Assembly (NCBI GenBank): GCA_012861695.1
Contig: JAAOOA010000124.1
Span: 32,501 to 96,500 of the forward strand
Source of the DNA: Trematomus loennbergii
Taxonomy: Eukaryota; Chordata; Actinopteri; Perciformes; Nototheniidae
Length of the DNA: 64,000 nt
Reading direction: 5' to 3'
Shown here: piece by piece, positions 10,283 to 20,637 of the stretch
How the letters are laid out: each line of letters opens with the position of its first letter
How positions within the stretch are numbered: position 1 is the stretch's first letter
The notes under the pieces: model-generated
What the model saw: the letters and a program-made list of their open reading frames with translations, nothing else
Told to the model about the DNA's origin: nothing
The model's database searches: none
Translations under genes and position numbers: made by a program

Positions 10283-10905
10283 ATCTGCATGGGAGACGAT
10301 GGCGCGATGCAGAGCGCTGTCTGTGATTGTGCACGGGGGATGTATAAATGCAGCCACGCTGCAGCATGGCAATATTTGCCATGTGGCAGATCAGCTCCAC
10401 AGATGTTGAGTGCCAGTGGAGGAAGCCTGGCACTTCCAAAGTAGTGCAGCCGGTGTCTCAGCTTTACCAACAGCGAGAGGAGACATACAACCCCCTGGCC
10501 AGGACATCGCCACTGAAGATGTAGACTGGTTCAGGTCTGCACTGAGGGGCACACAGTGTGGCATGGCATGGCTTTTGTCACCTGAGCCAGAGCCGAGGCC
10601 TCAACAGGCCATTGTCACCGTGTCGGAGCTGGTGAAGGCACATGGCGGTCGGGGAATTGAGGCTATTCTTGCCTCAATGCGACTGACAATAAACCTGCAA
10701 GCTGCCATCCAGACAGCCACCGTAGGACAGCGGAAAAATCCTCAGTGGCAGTTACACAAGCGGGGCAGGTTGACAGCCAGCAATTTTGGTGCTGTGCTGC
10801 GGTCAGGACTTTCATCCACTCCGAGCCCGTCCCTCATGAAGAGGGTGCTTGGGGGGTACAACCTAGACGGAGTCATGGCTGTCAACTGGGGGGTTGTAAA
10901 CGAGG
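10283..10905 (+). pseudogene. SWIM zinc finger and YqaJ-like nuclease gene, broken
   Basis: A splice acceptor (TTTTTACAG, ending 10282) starts the exon. The first frame has CDCARGMYKCSH, a C-x-C-x6-C-x-H SWIM zinc finger. A middle part in another frame reads like DVECQWRKP and YNPLART. From about 10500 a third frame carries RKNPQWQLHKRGRLTASNFG and AVNWGVVNE, which match the start of the YqaJ viral-recombinase (exonuclease) domain. The reading is cut at about 10905, where an unrelated repeat begins, so the catalytic C-terminal half is absent. It faces the DDE transposase at 12466-13449. In known ISL2EU-type elements a YqaJ protein accompanies the transposase (from memory). It could instead be an unrelated domesticated gene fragment. 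Confidence 0.6.
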
Positions 10906-11110
10906 TTTTTTATGAACCACACAGCTTCTGGTCTTCCAAGACCGACCGGACAAAAAGACGTGTTGCAGGCACGAAACATACTACCAATAGAAATACATTG
11001 CATTTAAAATCGTTCTGTGTGACACGAAAAAAAGGTGAAAATCGTGTTGGTGAACACGAATCAATAGATGAATTAATTTCGTGACTATAACACGAAATGC
11101 CGTGAGATGG
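10906..11110. repeat. Interspersed repeat interrupting the YqaJ relic
   Basis: The sequence contains CACGAAACATACTACC, TGACACGAAAAAAAGG and ATTTCGTGACTATAACACG. These repeated CACGAA/TTCGTG words look like a dispersed fish repeat and start where the YqaJ similarity ends. No gene is seen. Confidence 0.4.
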
Positions 11111-11127
11111 GTTGCAACCACACACAC

Positions 11128-11250
11128 CACACTCTATTGTGGCTGGATGCTGGCTTGTGCCCCACACACACACACCACACTCTATTGTGGCTGGATGCTG
11201 GCTTGTGCCCCACACACACACACCACACTCTATTGGTGGATGCTGCTGTG
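11128..11250. repeat. 48-bp minisatellite next to CA array
   Basis: The unit starts CACACTCTATTGTGGCTGG and repeats at 11128, 11176 and 11224 (period 48). A partial copy lies beyond the CA array at about 11407. The array probably grew by slippage from the CA tract. Confidence 0.85.
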
Positions 11251-11412
<162 letters not shown>

Positions 11413-11654
11413 TCTATTGTGGCTGGATGGGGTGTTATGCAGAGTGGAGGAAAACAGGACGCAGCAGATTGGGATTGTGGTGGAGACGCTGAGTGGTGAT
11501 TTATTTGTCCATGTAAACATGAGACATTCTGACCAATAAAAACAACCACATTAACAGACAAAACATAAACATCTCACTCCCAAAACATACCAAAACGGGT
11601 AATTAAACATGTAAACTAACCCATTAGTCACACTCTAGTCACATTAGTCCCCCC

Positions 11655-11696
11655 CTCCCCCGGGGATCACAGGCTGAAAGGTTTGGGAACCCCTGG
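11655..11696 (-). repeat. hAT-type terminal repeat fragment
   Basis: Read on minus this starts CAGGGGTTCCCAAACCTTTC, a typical hAT-like end. A similar end is at 29213 on plus (CAGGGGTTCCCAAACCCCGG). No partner end with a matching 8-bp duplication was found nearby. Confidence 0.55.
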
Positions 11697-11700
11697 CTTA

Positions 11701-12465
11701 TGGCGCGTTTCCACTACAGCGCGGAGCACGGTTTAAGAGGGCTGTGACGTCAGCGGCCCGTCTTTGGTTGCGTTTCCACTTGGCCTAGTACCGGCCGGCG
11801 GGTCCTAATTCACAGTTTTTCTGGCCTCATAAAATCGTGGGTCTAGGGCCAGAGACAACGAGGCTGAGTCGGGCTGAGTATGCTAAACTAGAGAGAGCAT
11901 CGCTGGCAAGGGGGCTACAACTACAACAAGATGGACATATTTGACCGTGATTTAATTGTAATACACGTTTCAAAATGATGCCGAAGTAACAACATACTGA
12001 TACCGGTTAGTAAAAACCATGAATTAATGCTTTGACAAGTCTGCAGACAGACGGCAGGCGAAAAACCTTTTAAAATGCGTGTGTTCTAAATGGAGATTGG
12101 CTAAGCTAACGCAGTATATGCTCCGACCGTCCACACTCACAACAACGGCCTATACAGACATAAATAAAGCAGCGACTGTATTCACCATGACACAGACAGT
12201 CTGTGGTTTGTACTTGTTTAACTTTTGTCTAGTTTCTGAACAGATATGAGGAGCTGTGAGCTCTGAGTGCTAACAGCTAACGGCTGTGTTGTTTTTCTGG
12301 GGTTCTCATTGAAGATGACGTCACGGCTCCGCCTACACTGCGTTACTATAGATACTACCCCAGTTCCTAAACTGTAATGGAAATGCGCCATCAAGTGAGC
12401 CAGTCCTAACGAGGCCTAGCCATACCGAGCAAGGCAGAGCGAGGCCGTGTAGTGGAAACGCGCCA
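11701..12465. mobile_element. Harbinger-type MITE, copy 1 (TTA duplication)
   Basis: Ends are TGGCGCGTTTCCACTACAGC on the left and, on minus, TGGCGCGTTTCCACTACACG on the right. TTA lies at 11698-11700 and 12466-12468, the 3-bp target duplication of PIF/Harbinger. There is no coding frame. A second copy, inverted and nearly the same length, is at 38319-39081. The right duplication doubles as the stop codon of the transposase gene on minus. Confidence 0.9.
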
Positions 12466-13449
12466 TTAGTCAACAGTGAGGGTGCTGGCTACTTCGTTGA
12501 TGAGGGGATTTTGCAGGTTCACCAAGGCACAACAAAGCTGTACCAGCACATTGGCAGAGTTCCTGAGGTGGGAAGGAATCAGGTCCAGAATCCTGAAATC
12601 CTTTATCCTGCCATTTGCCCTCTCCACATGGATGCGGTTCTTTGCTATCTCCCTGGTTGCTCTCACCTCACTCTCTGTGAACTTGCCCTTATTTAGGAAA
12701 GGGGGAATGTTGACAATTACACCCTCAGGCACAATGTCTGAAATCAAAAATCCCTTATCTGCTAAAATAAGGTCGCCAGCCACAAGATGAGCCAGAATGC
12801 CAGACTGCTGCACAAAGGACTTATCTGACACAGAGCCTGGGAAGAGTGTGCTGCAAAAATGTATGACTCCATTTGGGGCAACAGAGATGAGCACTTTGAA
12901 GGAGTGCATCCCTCTGTAAGTGGAGTACGTCAGCTTCGCTTGGTCCATCTGACTTGGGGCGGCCACGTGGATGTCGGTGCAGTCCACAATAATTCTGCAG
13001 TTGAAGGCAGAGGAGTGGAAAGAAGCAGGCATGCTGTTCTGTTTTTTTTGACGACTGGGCACAGTAGACATCATCGCTTGGAACAGCAACTTGTGGAGCA
13101 GATGGACCATGGTGTTCACCACATTACTCACGGTTGCAGTACTGCAGTGGAACAGCTGTGCAAGATGCAGGTGTGGATAATTTTGGCAAATCTTCATTAA
13201 GGCCATGAAGACCTGGTCTATCAGCAGGATGCCCTCCACTTTCCATCCAGCAAAATAGACAATGGAGCCCTCAAAGCGCTCCACCAACCCCACCACCCTT
13301 TTAAACAACTTATGATCTTTGTACCTGTCATCAGTGAGAGGAAGAGCAGCAGAAGCCTCTTCATGGTGCTGCTGTCCGATGCTGAGATCCTCCGTCAGAT
13401 TATTAAACTGGTCTCTACAGTTCGTTGGTATGAGTGTTGTGTTTTCCAA
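12466..13449 (-). CDS. DDE transposase, ISL2EU/Harbinger-like
   Basis: A 327-codon open frame with no internal stop. An HTH-like region (about residues 62-122) includes FHCSTATVSNVV. The DDE_Tnp_4-type catalytic core has Asp156 in IIVDCTDIHV, Asp231 in LILADKGF and Glu276 in IHVERANGRIKDFRIL. These would be the metal-binding triad that cuts DNA at the transposon ends. The first codon shown is TTG, so the true start is probably in an upstream exon; a THAP finger may sit there but I do not see it. The stop TAA is read from TTA at 12466-12468. It converges on the YqaJ-like relic at 10283-10905. It could be a full C-terminal exon still able to code, or a relic. Confidence 0.83.
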   Translation of the reverse strand: MENTTLIPTNCRDQFNNLTEDLSIGQQHHEEASAALPLTDDRYKDHKLFKRVVGLVERFEGSIVYFAGWKVEGILLIDQVFMALMKICQNYPHLHLAQLFHCSTATVSNVVNTMVHLLHKLLFQAMMSTVPSRQKKQNSMPASFHSSAFNCRIIVDCTDIHVAAPSQMDQAKLTYSTYRGMHSFKVLISVAPNGVIHFCSTLFPGSVSDKSFVQQSGILAHLVAGDLILADKGFLISDIVPEGVIVNIPPFLNKGKFTESEVRATREIAKNRIHVERANGRIKDFRILDLIPSHLRNSANVLVQLCCALVNLQNPLINEVASTLTVD

Positions 13450-13459
13450 TTAATGTCGT

Positions 13460-13980
13460 ACCTTACCTTAAATCTTTCTATCCCCAGCTTTCTCTCCGCC
13501 CTTCCTCTTTTTCACTTAGTAATCAAAGCTCCTTCCTCATTATATGTAGATTTTTTTTAGCGTTCACAGTACACAGGAAATAAATTGTGAGAAAGAGAGA
13601 CACAGACAAATACACTTTGGATTATCAGGAAGTCCCTGACATAAACACAACATGTCAGAAACTTAGAATAGATATTTTTCGTATCATTCCTCATTTGGTT
13701 AATTAAGAAAATCATCATCAGAAATCTGACTGGTCCCTAATGTGAAACTAATTCACAGGGTAATAAAATGACTCATGTTTTTGTTTTAATCTGTGAAGGA
13801 GAAGTTGGGGGCTTTTTTAACCAGAAGCAGAAGAGTACATTGGTAAGTAGAAAATTATAGTAATCATAACCCTCCCCCCGCTGTGTATGAGTGTTTTGCA
13901 GCATTGCATCGGTCTTGCTATATTAAGCCAACAGGATATGACTGACATTGAATTTCCTGCAAAAACACTAACCACAAGAA
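13460..13980. other. Unassigned non-coding stretch
   Basis: No gene or repeat recognised. It presumably includes the 5' part of the ISL2EU-like element, since the transposase start lies at its left edge. Confidence 0.4.
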
Positions 13981-14200
13981 ACGGGGGGTTACGTATTGTA
14001 ACCCTAGTTATATAAACACAGGCGGAGCCCTCTACTGGACTCTATGGGTACTACTCTCTATCATGCTGTGCGTGCTTTCACCTACTGAATTTACGTAAAC
14101 GTAGCCGGCCAATCGGGGCGAGCCTACCTGAATGCGCGCGCAGGCCCACAGTATATAAGGCGGCTACAGCCGCCGCCCCACTATCCTATACACTCTTCAG
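13981..14200. repeat. Left inverted terminal repeat of DIRS element
   Basis: It starts ACGGGGGGTTACGTATTG. The part from CTCTACTGGACTCTATGGG to about 14190 is the inverted match of 19570-19720, with TTTACGTAAACGTAGCCGG and ATATAAGGCGGCTACAGCC shared. Confidence 0.88.
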
Positions 14201-14229
14201 CGAGCGGACTAGGAAGACAGGGCCTCCAG

Positions 14230-14328
14230 GTAGAGGGCTCCGCCTGTGTTTATATAACTAGCGTTACAATACGTAACCCCCCGTTATATCTCACACAGGC
14301 TCCGCCCTCTACTGGACTCTATGGGTAC
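14230..14328. repeat. Internal complementary region of DIRS element
   Basis: 14230-14284 is the reverse complement of the left end 13981-14035, with one mismatch. 14284-14328 is the reverse complement of the right end 19689-19733. The two outer ends are thus joined head to head inside the element, as expected for the template that lets DIRS elements rebuild their termini and circularise. Confidence 0.88.
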
Positions 14329-14469
14329 AGTGGGCGGAGCCCCGATGTATAAACGCCCTGTCGTCCAACAACATCGACCCACCACACCGTCCCTGACCGG
14401 CTTTTGGCTAACATCCACTGCATCCCCACTTCCTCCCATCCGGTTGTAACCGTGGAGAGGTCGGGGCCA

Positions 14470-14805
14470 CAACTTGGATAAGGCACACTCACACACGCTT
14501 ACCTCGTGTAGAGTGTGCATGGAAAAACTGTGCGGAGACTCCGTCTGGAGCCTACCGCGCACCATGTTCCCCAGGTCCCTCAGGAGCATGGGAAAACATA
14601 AGTGCACCACATCCCCCACACTCACACACGCTCCGTGTAGAGTGGGCATGGACAATAGTGAGGAAGGTTCTCCCGCCTGCCTCAGAGCCGGCAGGGCAGG
14701 CGGGGAGAGTCCTCCAGCCCTGTATGGGGCTGATTGCGCACCATGTCTCCCGAGTCCCTCAGGAGCATGGGAAAAACACAAGTGCTTTATGTCCAGGGGG
14801 GGGGG
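14470..14805. repeat. Imperfect internal repeats in DIRS 3' region
   Basis: Two related blocks each contain GTGTAGAGTGNGCATGGA, a GCGCACCATGT run and CCCTCAGGAGCATGGGAAAA. They lie between the internal complementary region and the recombinase gene and show no coding frame. Confidence 0.6.
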
Positions 14806-14897
14806 TCAGATACCTGCTGACCCACAGCCACCCCCTCTCACCAGTCATGCGTTGCCTCGGCAAGCACGACGACGAGAAGGAGCCAGACATGTCCAGG

Positions 14898-15884
14898 AGA
14901 TAACATTTTATGAAGGGGCCTGGTGTAGACCAGACGCCGCCGTGGATATATCTTCTACACTACGCCGCTGAATAAGGCTGTTGACACAGCCACAGCCCGT
15001 GTAGAATGTGCACGGACCCCAGTGGGGAGGGCTCTCCCCGCCCATCCATAGGCATGTGTAATGCACCTGCATAGCCATCCTGTTAGGCGCTTCTTTGAGA
15101 GGGCTTTTCCAGCCACACCATCCCCAAAGCACACAAACAGTTGTTCAGTGCGCCTAATGGCAGCCGTGCGCTCTACATAGCATGCTAGCGCACGCACTGG
15201 GCAGAGGAGGTGCAATTTAGCCTCCCTGGCCCCAATATGGGGTGGAAGATTAAAGCCACCTAACTGAATAGCCCTTGATCTGAATGAACTTCTGATACTC
15301 TTAGGAGTAAAGGATGGGTTCGGCCTGAGTGTGCCCCGCTACGGTCACCCCGGATCAAAAGACAACTTGGGTGTACCGACAGAGCGGTCAGCTCGGACAC
15401 TCTTTTAGCCGAAGTCAAGGCAAGTAGCAATGCTGTCTTCCATGACAGTGCTTTCAGGGAGGAGAGCTCCAGAGGCTCAAATGGTTCTGTGACCAGAGCC
15501 TCGAGCACCAACGGCAGGTCCCACTGCGGGGCGGAGGCGTGCACTACAGGGCGCTGCCTCCTGACCCCCTGCAAAAACCGCGCCATAAGCGGCTGACTGA
15601 AGGCTGACCTGCCTCCAAATCCCTCATGGCAGGATGAAATGGCTGCTGCATACACCTTAATTGTGGAATGAGCCAGCCCCCTGTCCACCAGTATCTGTAA
15701 GTAGGTAAGAATAGAGCCCAGCGTGCGACAGAGGCTCTAGACTCCTTCCTTCACACCATCGCCGGAATCCCGCCCACTTTGGCCTGTAACAAGCTGTGGT
15801 GGATTCTGCTCTTGCTGCTTGGATAGTCTGAATAACGTTATCAGACAGCCCCACCTGTCTCAGCCTGTCCCTCTCAGGAGCCAA
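14898..15884 (-). pseudogene. DIRS tyrosine recombinase, frameshifted
   Basis: Three pieces in different frames. 15657-15884 is the N-terminal SAM-like part (ACYRPKWAGFRRWC). 15260-15688 holds STIKVYAAAISSCH and the first catalytic Arg in LTSAKRVSELTALS. 14908-15215 holds the HxxR motif in RAHSTRAVAV. The nucleophile Tyr is most likely the codon at 14900-14902 (context KCYLLDM), in yet another frame. The enzyme would insert circular DNA by a covalent Tyr-DNA intermediate. The core is intact in motif content but no single frame spans it. Confidence 0.82.
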
Positions 15885-15989
15885 GCCTGGAGAGGTTGGC
15901 CCAGAGGGTAACGCCCCTATTGCACCTGCTTCCTGAGACAGCGCTCCCCAGACCTGAGGAATCGCCAGGGCTGGCCCACCATCATCTGT

Positions 15990-16680
15990 GTTACCCCCGC
16001 GTTACCACGGCGCCAGGCGGCGATCTGGGGCCACCAGGATGATTGACAGCTGTTCCCGCCTCACCCTCTCCAGGAGGGGGGGGATAAGGTGCAGCGGTGG
16101 AAAGGCGTAAAGCAGCTTTCTTGGCCATGGCTCGTGTGCAAATGTGTCGACCCCCAAGGGCGGGTTGTCCCACCGAGCCAGGGAGAACCACAGGGCACAG
16201 TGGCTGTTGCGCCGATTGGCGAACAGGTCCACCTCTGCTCTACCGAACTGAGTCCAGACCTGCTTCACCACCTCCGGGTGAAGCCTCCACTCGTCTGGCA
16301 GGGGTCCGCCTCTTGACATGAGGTCGGCCCCCCTGTTCTCCCGTCCCGGGATGTGCAGGCCCTTAGAGACAACACAATCTGTGAAACCCACAGCCACAGG
16401 TTCTCTGCTGCGGTCAACCAGGCTATTGAGCGGACTCCGCCCTGCCTGTTGATGTACGCCACTGTGGTGCGGTTGTCGCTCATTACTAGCACATGTTTGC
16501 CCTGTATTAAGGGTTTGCCGTGCTAGGACCAACATCACTGCTTGCAGCTCCAGGAGGTTGCTGTGCCGCCAGAGGCCAGCAACCACCCACAGCTCTCTCT
16601 AGACACGTCCCCCCCCATCCTGTCACTTTCTTTTTCTTTGAAGCGTCTGTGAAGACTGTGATATAGGAGGTTACCTGCCC
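15990..16680 (-). pseudogene. DIRS RNase H domain, frameshifted
   Basis: Motifs on minus, in order: VFTDASKK (near 16655), SNLLELQAVMLVL, LVMSDNRTTVAYINRQGG and HIPGRENRGADLMSR, then VDLFANRRNSH. The last motif is characteristic of the RNase H to recombinase link in DIRS elements. At least two frame changes occur, near 16490-16500 and 16600. Confidence 0.82.
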
Positions 16681-16776
16681 CAGTGGAGCTCCCCTCCGCA
16701 GATTCTCTGGGGACCCCCAGAATCGGAGGTTGCTCTCTACTGAGGGGGGGGATGGCCACCAGACGTCGTTTGTGTC

Positions 16777-17757
16777 TTAAGATCTAAACGAAGGCCGGTA
16801 AACCACATCTGCATGCGACGTGCATGCAGCAGTCCGAGTGGCACTACGGAGTGAGCAGCCGTCATGAGACCCAAAGTCTGCATGATGATCAAAGCTGTCA
16901 CCGCCCCCCTGACGCAGCCTGCAGACTGCCCGCAGCAGGGATGCCTGTCTGCTTTCTGTCAGGGTGACACGTAGTCTGCCTGCATCGAGCATCACCCCCA
17001 GATATTCTACCTGCTGGTGAGGTATGGGGGAGCTCTTCTTCCAATTGACCGCAACTTCTTTTTCAACCCAACTTGGTTAGGTGTAGGATCAATTGGGCTG
17101 TGTGCAGTATTGCCCATTCCCTGGACCTGGCCATAACTATGAGGTCGTCCCTCATGCCATGGTCCCGCAGCGGTTGCAGCGTCATGGCTGAACGTGCGTG
17201 GGGATAGGGAGTAGCCGAACGGCAGTCTGTTGTACTCGTAGGCTACCCCCTGGAAGGCAAAACGCGAATACTTTCTGTGCTCTTGGAGCAATTTCGCCAT
17301 GAAAGTAAGCGTTCTTCAGGTCGATGGTTGTGAACCAATCGCCTGGCTGCACCAGTCTCAGTAACTGTTTCATAGTTAACATATGGAACTTCTTGCATGC
17401 AATGTGCTGGTTCAGGCATTGAAGATCCAGAATGGGCCTGAATTCTCCTGTCTTCTTGGGAACCAGGAAGTACAGGGAATAATGCCCCTTCTCTCTGACT
17501 TGAGAGTGCACATGCTGAGAGGAAACCTCCTCCTGGGATGACAGATGTGCTTCTCTCCTGCCTCTGAACGGAGGAGGGATGCTGCAAAACTGGAGTGAAT
17601 AACCCAGTCTCAGTGTCCTGTCCATGCGCTCTGTTAATACACCACTGATTTTCCATTCCCCATAACATTGTGTTAGGGGATGTGCAATCAGCTGCGGCGC
17701 CGCAGCTATGAAGCTGTGGTACTCTCTGGTGGCCCACTCCGCCGTCAAACCCTCCAT
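16777..17757 (-). pseudogene. DIRS reverse transcriptase, active site damaged
   Basis: The first part, from 17757, reads GHYSLYFLVPKKTGEFRPIL and TTIDLKNAYFH, the RT fingers and palm A motif. The frame changes near 17290, then SRFAFQGVAYEYNRLPFGYS follows. The catalytic palm box reads MRDDLIVMARSRE near 17150. The usual residues before DD (Tyr-x-Asp-Asp in the family) are missing, about five residues by comparison with the family. The thumb/connection part runs to 16777 (LDAGRLRVTL). It has multiple frames and is inactive. Confidence 0.85.
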
Positions 17758-18890
17758 AAAAGGAAGTTTGACCCATGGGGGGCTGACACAGAAAGGGCCG
17801 TTTTTCTATAATGTAGTTTCCACTCAGAGAAAAAAACGCCGATTTTTAACTGAGGTCCCTGAACGCACCACGGCATGCTCCCGTGAGAGCGCGCGCTCCA
17901 CCATAATGCTGTTTTCTCTTAGAGAGAAATAAGCATTAATCGGAGCTTCTTCTGTCCATGAACGCGCCGCGGCCCGCTCTCGGGGGGGGCGCGCGTCGTC
18001 ATAATGCCGTCTCTTGAAACGGACATTATGGGGAAATGTGGAAAATGTGGAATGTGGAGAGAGATGACTCTTACTCTGGGATAAATGCAATCGTTTTTAC
18101 TGAATGCATTTTACACACACATATCACTCAGAACTAGAGTTACACTACGTAACCCACTGTTCTTCTGCGGAGGTCCCTGAACGCACCGCGGCCACTCTCA
18201 CGGGGGGGGCGCGCGTCGTCATAATGCCGTCTCCTTGAAACGGACATTATGGGGAAATGTGGAATGTGGAGAGAGATGACTCTTACTCTGGGATAAATGC
18301 AATCGTTTTTACTGAATGCATTTTACACACACATATCACTTTAGAACTAGAGTTACACTACGTAACGCACTGTTCTTCTGCGGAGGTCCCTGAACGCACC
18401 GGCCACTCTCACGGGGGGGGCGCGCGTCGTCATAATGCCGTCTCCTTGAAACGGACATTATGGGGAAATGTGGAATGTGGAGAGAGATGACTCTTACTCT
18501 GGGATAAATGCAATCGTTTTTACTGAATGCATTTTACACACACATATCACTCTAGAACTAGGGTTACTATATACGTAACCCACCGTTCTTGCAACAGGGC
18601 CTCTTTTCGACTTTGGAGCCACATCAAAGAAGCTGTAGTATTCTCTGGTGGCCTACTCCGCTGCCAAACCTTCCATAAAAGGGAGTTCTGGCATGGGGGC
18701 TGACACAGAAAAAGGGCCGATTTTCTACCGAGGTTCTTGAACGCACCGCGGCAGCTCCCGTGGGGCCGCGGCTCTGTCAAATGCCATCTCTTTGAAACGG
18801 ACATTTATGGTGAAAAGTGGAAATGTGGAGAGAGATGACTCTTACTCTGGGATAAATGCAATCGTTTTCACTGAATGCATTTCTCCACTC
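17690..18890. repeat. Tandem ~210-220 bp repeats in DIRS 5' region
   Basis: GCGCGCGTCGTCATAATGCC recurs at about 17989, 18210 and 18420. Each unit also carries AATGTGGAGAGAGATGACTC and AATGCAATCGTTTTTACTG. A larger block (about 17700-17870) that includes the start of the RT frame is repeated, diverged, at about 18620-18760. Read on minus this is the 5' leader, where a gag frame would be expected; none is seen. Confidence 0.85.
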
Positions 18891-18894
18891 TCTT

Positions 18895-19560
18895 GAACCC
18901 GCACAGTGCTTTGACAGCACTACGGTTTATTGCACTCACGTGCACCCACTCACGTGCACGCGCCCACCTGCTGGCTCCTATACTGGAGTTTACAGAGGGG
19001 GCGGGGAGTGTGCCACGTGACCAAGGAGATCGATCCAAAGAGCCCTTCCGTAAACACGGGGGCTCCCAGGAGATCAACACGGTCCTTTTTGAAAAGTGCC
19101 ATGCGGCGTGATCCCTCACCAGGATACCACACGGCAGACAACGGCGGCGGCCACGATCAAGCTGCAAATAATCGCGCTGATCTGGCGAGGTGGGGGCATC
19201 TCCAGCAATGAGCGAGATGCCCAACACACCCGTGTTTATCTGCAGTCGCCCTGTCATGCGGTAGCGTGGCAGAGCTCTTTTCAGCTCCCTGCCCAGCCTG
19301 CTGCCCGCTGGGAGCAGCTGCGCTCCGCCGCCATGGTCATCACCTAGGGCCTGACAACGGCAAACGGAGCCATCCGCCCCGCTGGAATGGCGAACGTGAA
19401 TGGCACCGCCTCGGCCATATCCTGGTCCCCAAACAGAGGTGGTGGAGATCGGTGCCCGCGATCAAACCAAGGCAGGTGGGGCATGGCCGAGATTCCAGTA
19501 ATGGTGAGTCCATTTTTCGTTTCTTCTAATCTTCGTACGTTTATTTAACTCTTCGGTTGT
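18895..19560. other. DIRS leader region without recognisable gag
   Basis: GC-rich. Short open frames occur on both strands but none has zinc-knuckle or capsid features. The gag gene has either decayed or been replaced by the repeats. Confidence 0.5.
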
Positions 19561-19564
19561 CAGC

Positions 19565-19733
19565 TCGTCTGAAGAGAAAAGGATAGTGGGGCGGCGGCTG
19601 TAGCCGCCTTATATAGGCTCGCCTCGATTGGCCGGCTACGTTTACGTAAATTCAGTAGGTGAAAGCACGCACAGCATGATAGAGAGTAGTACCCATAGAG
19701 TCCAGTAGAGGGCGGAGCCTGTGTGAGATATAA
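19565..19733. repeat. Right inverted terminal repeat of DIRS element
   Basis: Reverse complement of the left terminus. It contains GGCGGCTGTAGCCGCCTTAT, CGGCTACGTTTACGTAAATT and GTACCCATAGAGTCCAGTAG. It ends near GTGTGAGATATAA. Confidence 0.88.
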
Positions 19734-19739
19734 CTGTTG

Positions 19740-20637
19740 CTTATTATGTGTCATCTTATACTTAGCTTTTCATAATTCAATTGATTTAAACACAAACAAA
19801 CAACACATTAAACATTTATTATTGTTGTTATATTTTCACACGGTCCTCCATTAGTTTTAAATGTTTTCTATCACCAGTTGATGTAGTACACGTTGGCCGG
19901 CTTTTTGCCAACAATGCAGCAGTGTACAATGTTTTACATTTTCCCTTTTAATGGACATTTTATAGCAGACAGAGAGCAGATTCTCTAAGTTCTCTAAGTT
20001 AAGTCAAGTTACGTTTCCTAACATTGAAGTCTTTATCTGGTAAAGACTATTTTAAAGCTCCTTTTCTTAAGGTGATTCTGGTGTAGTTTTATCCTATGCA
20101 CACTCATTATCCAGAGTTAAGTTTTGGTTTCCAGTTGTAAAGAGCTGTATTCGTAAATCCATCAGGAATTAAATCGACTCGGCTAGAAGAAGTCTCTAAA
20201 ATGCTCTCCTCTAAAAGAAGAACTGCAGTGCTCTGTAGAGAACCAAACAACCAAGCCTGAAAACAATCCTATTATTACATGGGAAATCTGTGTTGATCCA
20301 ATATGAGGACAGCTTGCTTAAACCATCTATAGGACCATCTGTTGGGGCTTCTAAAAGATCAAACTGTTGTCCTTAGACGCAGACGCTTTTCTGCTTGCTC
20401 TTGCCTCTGCTTACTTTTTATGCTGATTTTCCTATTCTTATTCTCTGAAAACTTCGAGCAGCGGCTCCTGGACATTAACTTATCACTGGGACAGTTATTC
20501 ATCGTAAATAGACGGAGGGTTTCAGCCATATTTCAACATTTTTACGACGACCTCAGTCTTACAGTAGCGTGGCCTAGCAACAGCTAAAGCCTGGTAGGCT
20601 ACTGCATGCTATTTAGCTTAAGCTAGTTGGTAGCAAA
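19740..20637. other. Stretch upstream of the L2-like LINE
   Basis: No gene recognised. The last few hundred bases may be the 5' UTR of the LINE, but no promoter or boundary can be placed. Confidence 0.4.

Larger units (their letters stand above)
13981..19733 (-). mobile_element. DIRS tyrosine-recombinase retrotransposon
   Basis: Genes read on minus in the order RT, RNase H, tyrosine recombinase. The ends are inverted terminal repeats. Next to the 3' end (left side) is an internal complementary region that joins copies of both outer ends. This is the layout of DIRS-like elements, which integrate by a tyrosine recombinase through a circular intermediate. There is no aspartic protease or DDE integrase. 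A gag frame is not recognisable upstream of RT; that space holds tandem repeats. Several frameshifts and an active-site deletion make this copy inactive. Confidence 0.9.

Noticed and set aside
18868..19257. 129-codon minus frame as DIRS gag
   Set aside because: No zinc knuckle or capsid-like features, and a plus-strand frame of similar length overlaps it.
20342..20587. 81-codon frame with a hydrophobic stretch
   Set aside because: No homology recognised, no splice or promoter context, and likely LINE leader or chance.
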